A stretch of 38,435 nt of DNA from Candidatus Gastranaerophilales bacterium (GTDB taxonomy: Bacteria > Cyanobacteriota > Vampirovibrionia > Gastranaerophilales > Gastranaerophilaceae), in the NCBI GenBank assembly GCA_944324245.1, contig CALUVO010000017.1, positions 1-38,435 on the forward strand, given 5' to 3'. A program made the translations under genes and the position numbers. The notes under the pieces were generated by a model. That model did no database searches. It was not told the origin of the DNA and saw nothing but the letters and a program-made list of their open reading frames with translations. Of the stretch, positions 32,508 to 38,435 are shown piece by piece (the first letter of the stretch is position 1; every line of letters begins with the position of its first letter).

Positions 32508-32639
32508 TTTAATTATCCTTATTACTATTTTACGACATATTTTCCTAATCTATAGGATAATTATATTATAAAAGTATTAGAAATAAAGTGTTTAGCAGAA
32601 ATTTAGTATTAATAAAGTAGACAAAATATAATATATAGA

Positions 32640-32670
32640 CAAAAGACTCCAATAACTATGGAGTCTTTTG
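32640..32670 (-). terminator. glgP terminator
   Basis: CAAAAGACTCC 32640-32650 and GGAGTCTTTTG 32660-32670 form an 11-bp stem with a 9-nt loop. On the minus strand it is followed by TCTATATATTATATTTTG, a loose T/A-rich tail. It lies between the tig start and the glgP stop. Confidence 0.7.
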
Positions 32671-32692
32671 AGTTGAAATAAATAAATATTAT

Positions 32693-34405
32693 TTACTTAA
32701 TATTTGAATATGTCCACGCATCCATATTCGGTGCTTCTTTTTGGGAAGGATCAACCGTCATATCTGATGCATTTGTATTCAAGCCGCCTTCTTTTGGACT
32801 TTCGTGAGCAATAGGTTTGTAGATTCTGTTAAAGTATTCTATAACCATTCTGTCAGAGTTAAAGTAAGCTTCTGATGTTCTGACAGCTTGTCTCATCATT
32901 CTTGCCCATTCCATTTTGTTGTCATAGTATGTCGGAATGATTTGATTTTCAATAATATCCATTATGCAGTCATGGTCTTTCCAGTGACGTTCTTCCCATG
33001 GAATATCGTCATCCAGGCCCGGGTATTCTACAGTATAACCGTTGATTCCCGGGAATGTACCTTCTACGGTCCAACCGTCAAAGATAGAAAGGTGAACAGC
33101 GCCGTTTGCGTTAGCAGACATGCCAGATGTACCTGACGCTTCAAGCGGTCTAATCGGTGTATTTAACCAAACATCAGTAGCTCTTTTCAGTTTTCCGCTC
33201 AATTCAAGTTCATATCCGGCAAGAACAGCTACGTTTTTGATATTGTATGATTTGTGCAAAATGTTGTTAAACATTTCACGCCCCATTGCATCATCCGGAT
33301 GGAATTTACCTGCAAAAATCAACTGTACTTTGTTTGCATTTAACAATTTTAGGATTCTGTCCATGTCCATAAAGATAAGCCAAGCACGTTTGTAATCAGC
33401 AAATCTTCTTGCCCATGTGATTGTTAAAACATTCGGGTCAAATCTCTTACCTGTTGTGTTAGCAATATAGCTGAACACTTCTTTTTTCATTTCTACTTTT
33501 GCATCTAAAAGATCCTGCAGTGTTTTTGCATTTTTGATTCTTTCATCCTGCCAGTAGTGAAGATTTACAGCGTTAGTGATTGCACGAATCGGGCATCTTC
33601 CTTCAACCCAGTTCCACATTTTGTTTGCAACAAGCCCGTGAAGCTGTGATACAGCATTTGCAATACGGCTCATTCTGAGTGCAGCAACTGTTAATGAGAA
33701 ATGTTCACCACCAAGTTCCACAGCTCTTTCTCTTGAACAACCTGCAAAGAAACCGCCTTCCATAAGAGTATCTACCCAGTGAACCTCATTACCGGCAGCA
33801 ACCGGAGTGTGAGTAGTAAATACAACCTGTCTTTTTGTCTTTTCAAGGTCGCCGTTATTTTGCTGTAAAAGTTCAAACGCTGCAGGAAGAGCATGACCTT
33901 CGTTCATATGTACGCACTCAAAATCGTATTTGATTGCCTGAAGCAGTCTTATACCGCCTACACCTAGAATAGTTTCCTGAGCAATTCTGATTTTTTCATT
34001 TCCGTCATACAGTTTATGAGATATTGAACGAGCCCATTCGGAGTTTTCTTCAATATCTGTTGTTAAAAGGTAAACAGGACATGAGCCGAATAAATCCGGA
34101 TCTACTCTGTATGCTTTTACAATAACATCTTCTCCAAAAACTTTTACAGTCACTTGTGCATCTACATCCTGTAAAAAGTCGTAGTGCTTTCTTATATATG
34201 CAACATCAACGTTGCCTTCTTCGTTAATTCTCTGATTGTAGTAGCCATAAGACCACAACATTGTGACACCGACCATTGGAAGCTGCAGATAACCTGCAGA
34301 GAGCATGTGAGAGCCTGCCAAAAATCCCAATCCTCCTGAGTATGTGCTCAAAGATTGGTCTAATGCTATTTCCATTGAAAAATATGCTACTTTAGGTAAT
34401 CCCAT
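32693..34405 (-). CDS. glgP: Alpha-glucan phosphorylase family protein
   Basis: A GT35-family protein of the short (about 570-aa) type that releases glucose 1-phosphate from glycogen or maltodextrins. Segments: AYFSMEIALDQSLSTYSGGLG at the start, FTTHTPVAAGNEVHW, AGKFHPDDAMGREMF and RPLEASGTSGMSANANG. In ordinary phosphorylases the last motif is GTSGMK or GTGNMK, with Lys (rabbit Lys680) forming the PLP Schiff base; here residue 430 is Ser. An AAGGAG lies before ATG 34405. It ends in a terminator and stands alone between tig and the glyS unit. Activity may be lost or altered. Confidence 0.88.
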   Translation of the reverse strand: MGLPKVAYFSMEIALDQSLSTYSGGLGFLAGSHMLSAGYLQLPMVGVTMLWSYGYYNQRINEEGNVDVAYIRKHYDFLQDVDAQVTVKVFGEDVIVKAYRVDPDLFGSCPVYLLTTDIEENSEWARSISHKLYDGNEKIRIAQETILGVGGIRLLQAIKYDFECVHMNEGHALPAAFELLQQNNGDLEKTKRQVVFTTHTPVAAGNEVHWVDTLMEGGFFAGCSRERAVELGGEHFSLTVAALRMSRIANAVSQLHGLVANKMWNWVEGRCPIRAITNAVNLHYWQDERIKNAKTLQDLLDAKVEMKKEVFSYIANTTGKRFDPNVLTITWARRFADYKRAWLIFMDMDRILKLLNANKVQLIFAGKFHPDDAMGREMFNNILHKSYNIKNVAVLAGYELELSGKLKRATDVWLNTPIRPLEASGTSGMSANANGAVHLSIFDGWTVEGTFPGINGYTVEYPGLDDDIPWEERHWKDHDCIMDIIENQIIPTYYDNKMEWARMMRQAVRTSEAYFNSDRMVIEYFNRIYKPIAHESPKEGGLNTNASDMTVDPSQKEAPNMDAWTYSNIK

Positions 34406-34447
34406 AATTCTCCTTTGTATTAATTACTAATCTACCACATGCACAAA

Positions 34448-34478
34448 GTGCTATATTTTTATAACAATAACATAGCAC
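34448..34478 (-). terminator. Weak hairpin after the PDZ gene
   Basis: GTGCTAT 34448-34454 and ATAGCAC 34472-34478 are inverted repeats with a 17-nt loop, downstream of the glyS-PDZ unit on the minus strand. GCACAAA occurs on both sides. There is no clean T-run, so terminator function is uncertain. Confidence 0.35.
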
Positions 34479-34500
34479 AAATGCAATAATAAAATTAGTA

Positions 34501-34893
34501 TTATTTACAACTTGTTTTAAACGGTACAATATCAACAGGAAAAGTAGAACAGCTGTCTACTCTATAGACCACCAGATTAACAGGCTTATCTAAATCAGCA
34601 TCTTCTATACATTCAAAAAAATTCTTTACATTGTCAATTTTACATCCGTTAACTTTTAAAATTCTATCACCAGGTTCTAGTCCTGCATTAAAAGCAGGAG
34701 TATAGTCAAGAACCTCAATTATTTTTACTCTGCCTTTAAAATCTTTTACATATAGACCAAGAGGCGATGAGGCTTCTATAGTTTCATTAAGAATCCTTTT
34801 TTCCTCATAAATATTATGAATTTTCTTAAAATTTATATTTAAAATAAGGCATATTACAAGTAATATGCCCATAAATAGTCTTATCATTTCCAT
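34501..34893 (-). CDS. Small membrane-anchored PDZ-domain protein
   Basis: A 130-aa protein with an N-terminal membrane anchor (about residues 4-20, IRLFMGILLVICLILNI) and one PDZ domain at about 45-125: GLYVKDFKGRVKIIEVL, then PAFNAGLEPGDRILKVNG, the classic carboxylate-binding loop region. PDZ domains bind C-terminal peptides; no protease domain is attached. It starts 9 nt after glyS. A regulator or adaptor of a membrane protease is possible but unproven. An alternative start is the second Met (residue 3). Confidence 0.85.
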   Translation of the reverse strand: MEMIRLFMGILLVICLILNINFKKIHNIYEEKRILNETIEASSPLGLYVKDFKGRVKIIEVLDYTPAFNAGLEPGDRILKVNGCKIDNVKNFFECIEDADLDKPVNLVVYRVDSCSTFPVDIVPFKTSCK

Positions 34894-34902
34894 TTTAAGT
34901 TT

Positions 34903-36930
34903 TTAGATTACTAATTTTGAAAAATCGGCAATTTTATTAAATTTTTTCTTTATTGAATAAAGCAATGCCAGTCTGTTTTCTTTGACCTTTTCGTCTTTAT
35001 CCATGACAAGAACCTTATCAAAAAACTCATCAATTGCTTCTTTAGCATTGAATAGCTTTTTATAGAGCTCTTCGTAATCTAATGTATCTTCTTCAATGAA
35101 GTTTGTATATTCCATAAGCTTCGATTCCTGAGGAGTATTAAACAATGTACTGTCAGGTAATTGCACTGTTTTATAATCTTTTGTAATTCTAATTATTCTG
35201 TTTGCGGCTTCATTCAATGCGGCAAAATCAGAAGAATTGATTTTTTGAGAAAGAAATTCAACTCTCTTTGCAAAGTCATTTAAATCAGATAATGCGTTCT
35301 TGTTCACTATACAGGCATCTACAACATCGTGTCTGTATTTTTCTGTATAGAAAATGCTTAATCTGTTTTCAAAGAAGATTTTAACTTCATTAAACAATGT
35401 TTCTTTGTCTTTAATTTCAACAGGCATTAAATCAATTGATTGTTTGATTAAATCTTCTAAATCAATATCAAGGTTCTTTTGAATAACAGTTTTTATTATT
35501 CCGAGAGTAGCTCTTCTTACACCTAGAGGGTCAGCAGAACCTGTAGGCTTTTTGCCTTCTGCAAACACAGCAACGATTGTATCAGTTTTATCTGCTATAC
35601 CCACAATCTGACCTTCTATTGATTCAGCAAGTTCAGAATCAGCTCCGAGCGGATAATAATGTTCTTTTATACCTTTTACAACTTCAGGCTTTTCACCTGC
35701 ATTAAATGCATAGTCCGAGCCTATAAACCCTTGCAGTTCAGTGAATTCAAATACAAGGCTGGTTACAAGGTCAGCTTTACATAAAAGTGCAGTTCTTTTT
35801 ATTGTTTCTAAAGGAGCATTAAGCTTTTCTGCAAGACATTCTGATAGCTTGATTATTCGTTGTGTTTTGTCATACATTGAGCCCATCCCTTTTTGGAATG
35901 TTATGCCTTTTAATTTTTCTACATAATTTTCAAAAGGAATTTTTGTGTCTTCGTTAAAGAAGAAGATAGCATCGTCCAATCTTGCCACAACTACTCTTTC
36001 ATTACCTGCCTTAATATTTTCAAAATTATTGCCGATATAGTTTGTGATTGTAATAAAGCTGTTTAAGAGTTTACCGTCTTTGTAGAGAGGAAAATATCTT
36101 TGATGGACTGCCATTACAGTGACGGTAACTTTTTCAGGAATATCAAGGTATTTTTTATCAAAATTACAAATAACAGGAACAGGCCATTCACAGATATTTG
36201 TAACTTCTTCTAAAAGTCCGTCTTCCATATATACTTCTGCACCTATTTTTGCAGCTTCTTTTTTTGAGGATTCTATAATTATATTCTTGCGTTTTTGAGA
36301 ATCAACTACTACATTATTATCGAAAAGCGCCTGCTCGTAGCTGTCCGGATTTTTAATTTCTACTTTATCAGATTTGAACCTGTGACCCCTTGAGTATCTT
36401 GTTGATTCTACATCAGCGATTTTGATTTTTAATTCATCATTGTTTAGCAGGGAAACTACCCATCTTACTGGTCTTTGGAATTTTACATCCAAATCAGCCC
36501 ATCTCATAAAATACGGACCCTGCATTTTTAAAACTATTTTTTCTATATTTTCTTGCAGTATATCTTTTATTGATTTACCTTTTTGTTCAACTTTTGCCCA
36601 TACATAATTATCTTCTTTGTACAGCGCAGACTCTTCTACTCCGTTTTTCTTGGCAAATCCCTGTCCTGCTTTTGTCAAATTTCCGTTCTCATCGTATGCA
36701 ATACTTAAAATCGGACCTTTTATTGTTTTGACAGTGTCCGGCTGTTTTTCTTCAAAGCCTTCGAGTATTAAGGTAAGTCGTCTCGGTGTTGAATAAGATT
36801 TTATTTCTGTAAAATCAATTTGGTTTTCTGTTAATAATTTTTCAAAACTTGATTTTAACTGTGCAACACCTGTATTTACAAATTTATAAGGTAATTCTTC
36901 TGTTCCGATTTCTAACAAATATTTATTCAT
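34903..36930 (-). CDS. glyS: Glycyl-tRNA synthetase beta subunit
   Basis: Beta subunit of the bacterial alpha2-beta2 glycyl-tRNA synthetase. The 675-aa length is usual. Family segments are LLEIGTEELPYKF at the start, FQRPVRWVVSLL, TVMAVHQRYFPLYK, FEFTELQGFIGSDYA and GSADPLGVRRATLGI, with an anticodon-binding DALR-like C-terminus (FFDKVLVMDKDEKVKENRLALL). GAGGA lies before ATG 36930. The alpha subunit gene glyQ is not adjacent; in many bacteria glyQ-glyS are together, while in cyanobacteria they are often separate. Confidence 0.97.
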   Translation of the reverse strand: MNKYLLEIGTEELPYKFVNTGVAQLKSSFEKLLTENQIDFTEIKSYSTPRRLTLILEGFEEKQPDTVKTIKGPILSIAYDENGNLTKAGQGFAKKNGVEESALYKEDNYVWAKVEQKGKSIKDILQENIEKIVLKMQGPYFMRWADLDVKFQRPVRWVVSLLNNDELKIKIADVESTRYSRGHRFKSDKVEIKNPDSYEQALFDNNVVVDSQKRKNIIIESSKKEAAKIGAEVYMEDGLLEEVTNICEWPVPVICNFDKKYLDIPEKVTVTVMAVHQRYFPLYKDGKLLNSFITITNYIGNNFENIKAGNERVVVARLDDAIFFFNEDTKIPFENYVEKLKGITFQKGMGSMYDKTQRIIKLSECLAEKLNAPLETIKRTALLCKADLVTSLVFEFTELQGFIGSDYAFNAGEKPEVVKGIKEHYYPLGADSELAESIEGQIVGIADKTDTIVAVFAEGKKPTGSADPLGVRRATLGIIKTVIQKNLDIDLEDLIKQSIDLMPVEIKDKETLFNEVKIFFENRLSIFYTEKYRHDVVDACIVNKNALSDLNDFAKRVEFLSQKINSSDFAALNEAANRIIRITKDYKTVQLPDSTLFNTPQESKLMEYTNFIEEDTLDYEELYKKLFNAKEAIDEFFDKVLVMDKDEKVKENRLALLYSIKKKFNKIADFSKLVI

Positions 36931-37008
36931 ACGAATTTATTCCTCAACAGTATTATGTATGGCAATAATTATAATACAAACACATTATGTATTTCATAAA
37001 TTTTTTAA

Positions 37009-37017
37009 TGCTATAAT
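37009..37017 (+). promoter_or_regulatory. Extended -10 promoter
   Basis: TGCTATAAT at 37009-37017 is an extended -10 element; no good -35 is seen. It lies about 20 nt before the ATG of the 100-residue gene. Confidence 0.45.
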
Positions 37018-37038
37018 ATCAGCAGTGGGAGAAATATC

Positions 37039-37341
37039 ATGGAAAATAAACGCTGGTATGATAAAGAGCCAACACTAAGTCTGGCGATAAGCCTTATTAA
37101 AAATTCTAATCCTAATACACAAAAAAGATGTGCCGAGTTTATAAAAACTAAGGCTGAAGATCATGGTGTTACACTAAAAAATAATCTACTTGGCGCTTTT
37201 AATTATGTTTTAAACAGATGGTATGACTCATCAGAAGAACTATCACTAGCTTTTGATTATTTAAAAGCCGCAGATGATGAAACAAGAAAACAAATTGCTA
37301 TCGAGATAATTGCATTTCTTGAAAAAGCTGAAACTTATTAA
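37039..37341 (+). CDS. Small helical protein of unknown function
   Basis: A 100-aa acidic/basic, all-helical-looking protein with no membrane segment. It shows two similar halves: RWYDKEPTLSLAISLIK (6-22) and RWYDSSEELSLAFDYLK (about 57-73) share the RWYD....LSLA pattern, which suggests an internal duplication. I do not recognise the family. GGGAG precedes the ATG at a normal distance. It is followed 2 nt later by the SpoIID-like gene, so the two are likely co-transcribed and coupled. Confidence 0.75.
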   Translation: MENKRWYDKEPTLSLAISLIKNSNPNTQKRCAEFIKTKAEDHGVTLKNNLLGAFNYVLNRWYDSSEELSLAFDYLKAADDETRKQIAIEIIAFLEKAETY

Positions 37342-37343
37342 TT

Positions 37344-38225
37344 ATGAAGAGAAAAATTATTTTATTTTTATTTACATTAATTTTACCTGCAATATTTTGC
37401 CAGCAGGCTTTTGCCATGAAAATAGGTATTGTTGATGGCGCATCACAAGTTTCTATAGGAACGAGCAAAGAAGCCGAATTAATTAGTCCCTTGCATAATA
37501 AGTCTTTTTATAAATTGAAACCAATGAAAGCTTATCCTTTTAAAGCAACTGGCCGAACTATCTCTATAGAATTATCTGGCCAGTGGTTTAATTTAAATAT
37601 TTCAAGAATAGTAATAAAACCGGCTGAAAAAGGTTTCGTATCAACAAAAAGACGCTGGTACAGAGGTGAATTTATTATTGAAAACAGAGGCGGTGAGCTG
37701 GTAGTTGTAAATAATATTCCGCTGGAAGATTATATGCTGGGAGTAGTTCCATCGGAAATGCCATCTAAATGGAATTATGAAGCATTAAAAGCTCAAGCTA
37801 TTGCGGCTAGAAGCTATGCTATCGCTAATAGAGGTAAAAGAGCTGCACGTGGATATGATCTTAAAGATACACCGGAAGATCAAGCTTACGGAGGTGCCTC
37901 GGCTGAAACTGCAACTACAAACAGTGCTGTTCTTGAAACAAAAGGTATTGTAATTACTTATAATCAAAAAGTTATACCTGCATATTATTCCGCATCTGCA
38001 GGCGGGCATACAAAAAATGCGGGTGCAGTTTGGAATAAAGATTTACCTTATTTAAAATCAGTTCCTTCTTTTGATGACGGTATTAAAAAGAACGGGCATG
38101 GACTCGGTATGAGTCAGCATGGTGCAAACAATCTTGCAAATCAGGGTTACAATGCGTATCAAATCTTAACTTATTATTACAATAACGTGAAGTTTGGTCG
38201 TTTAGATCCGTCGTGGGTTTTATAA
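37344..38225 (+). CDS. SpoIID/LytB-domain protein (probable peptidoglycan lytic enzyme)
   Basis: SpoIID-type proteins cut denuded peptidoglycan glycan strands; in non-sporulating bacteria they act at the envelope or septum. A signal peptide covers residues 1-24 (cut likely after AFA). The SpoIID domain has YMLGVVPSEMPSKW with the probable catalytic Glu138, EALKAQAIAARSYA, YYSASAGGHT and the C-terminal GHGLGMSQHGA. The stretch between PYLKSVPS and GHGLGMSQ is only about 12 residues, whereas the classic domain has a longer segment of several tens of residues there. Overall 293 aa. It starts 2 nt after the previous gene. Confidence 0.9.
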   Translation: MKRKIILFLFTLILPAIFCQQAFAMKIGIVDGASQVSIGTSKEAELISPLHNKSFYKLKPMKAYPFKATGRTISIELSGQWFNLNISRIVIKPAEKGFVSTKRRWYRGEFIIENRGGELVVVNNIPLEDYMLGVVPSEMPSKWNYEALKAQAIAARSYAIANRGKRAARGYDLKDTPEDQAYGGASAETATTNSAVLETKGIVITYNQKVIPAYYSASAGGHTKNAGAVWNKDLPYLKSVPSFDDGIKKNGHGLGMSQHGANNLANQGYNAYQILTYYYNNVKFGRLDPSWVL

Positions 38226-38383
38226 ATTCTTTCCTTACAAACCTTTATATCACTGCATTTTAACAGTTACTACTCTCGTAAAACAAGTAATAATTTAAAA
38301 TTTGTTTAATTTTTATATTAAAAATGCTTGCTAAAATGCCAAAAATAGATATAATAGACTTTGTTAACAAAAAGGAGGTTCTT
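38226..38383 (+). promoter_or_regulatory. HU gene promoter, start-site palindrome and RBS
   Basis: TTGCTA at 38328-38333, a 16-nt spacer and perfect TATAAT at 38350-38355. A perfect 12-bp palindrome TTTGTTAACAAA at 38360-38371 covers the predicted start site. AAAGGAGGT at 38371-38379 is a near-ideal ribosome-binding site. Confidence 0.75.
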
Positions 38384-38435
38384 ATGAACAAAGAAGAATT
38401 AGTAAAAGAAGTTGCAAAAAAAGCTAAAGTTTCAC
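38384..38435 (+). CDS. HU-family DNA-binding protein, partial
   Basis: Only the first 17 codons are in the window, cut off by the right edge. MNKEELVKEVAKKAKVS is the typical N-terminus of HU/IHF histone-like proteins, small dimeric proteins that bend and compact DNA. It has its own strong promoter and ribosome-binding site, consistent with high expression. Confidence 0.85.
   Translation, partial: MNKEELVKEVAKKAKVS

Noticed and set aside
1..38435. CRISPR array, tRNA, rRNA or transposase
   Set aside because: No regularly spaced repeats of CRISPR type, no cloverleaf or rRNA segment and no transposase motifs were recognised by eye; a tool-based scan was not possible.

Overview
The window looks like an ordinary chromosomal stretch from an AT-rich, diderm, probably anaerobic bacterium. 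I infer a non-photosynthetic relative of cyanobacteria (class Vampirovibrionia, order Gastranaerophilales). The supporting points are indirect: an L27 without the cleaved N-terminal extension of Firmicutes, glycyl-tRNA synthetase beta not paired with alpha, a large AsmA-type envelope protein (which implies an outer membrane), a FliO-type protein beside a sialic-acid-type synthase, and the AT-driven Lys/Asn/Ile-rich proteins. No rRNA or tRNA gene, CRISPR array, transposase or prophage was recognised, so the taxonomic call rests on gene style only.

Layout, left to right. 1-403: a non-coding leader with a 29-bp repeat, a terminator with two competing partner strands, and a promoter/leader for ribosomal genes. 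446-3415: rplU, rpmA, then pnp with its own strong promoter. 3483-4337: an unrecognised membrane-anchored protein. 4416-8211: a tightly packed (partly overlapping) pyrH-frr-cdsA-rnc-rpe run plus a small lysine-rich frame. 8248-11026 (minus): gcvT-gcvH-gcvPA with no gcvPB after it. 11108-11358: a GC-rich repeat island. 11360-12262 (minus): rnhC. 12349-15969: AsmA-like. 15978-17549 (minus): a 5'-nucleotidase-type metallophosphatase. 17706-18992: a glycine-zipper protein of unknown role. 19159-20380 (minus): a ribbon-helix-helix regulator and a uridine-kinase-family protein. 20491-25388 (minus): fliO-like, neuB-like, HAD phosphatase, TPR protein and lysC in one close-packed unit. 25562-25774: HicB-like. 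26021-26188 (minus): a 55-residue small gene divergent from glnA. 26344-29115: glnA and a GltD-type oxidoreductase. 29196-32507 (minus): tig-clpP-clpX. 32693-36930 (minus): an alpha-glucan phosphorylase, then glyS and a small PDZ protein. 37039-38435: a small conserved-looking protein, a SpoIID/LytB protein, and the start of an HU gene.

Themes: RNA synthesis, decay and translation (rplU, rpmA, pnp, frr, rnc, rnhC, glyS), protein quality control (tig, clpP, clpX), C1/nitrogen metabolism (gcv, glnA, GltD-like) and envelope building (cdsA, AsmA-like, SpoIID-like, neuB-like).

The most interesting non-routine signals are regulatory. The promoter of the ribbon-helix-helix gene carries a perfect 10-bp-period tandem motif. 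A near copy sits in the spacer of a good promoter driving the 55-residue gene that diverges from glnA. The glnA promoter itself overlaps two TATCNGATA palindromes 21 bp apart, and its predicted transcript would be almost leaderless. Other points are the inverted pair of 29-bp repeats 11 kb apart, the GC-rich island, the fliO-neuB-phosphatase operon, and replaced key residues in the phosphorylase and RNase III.
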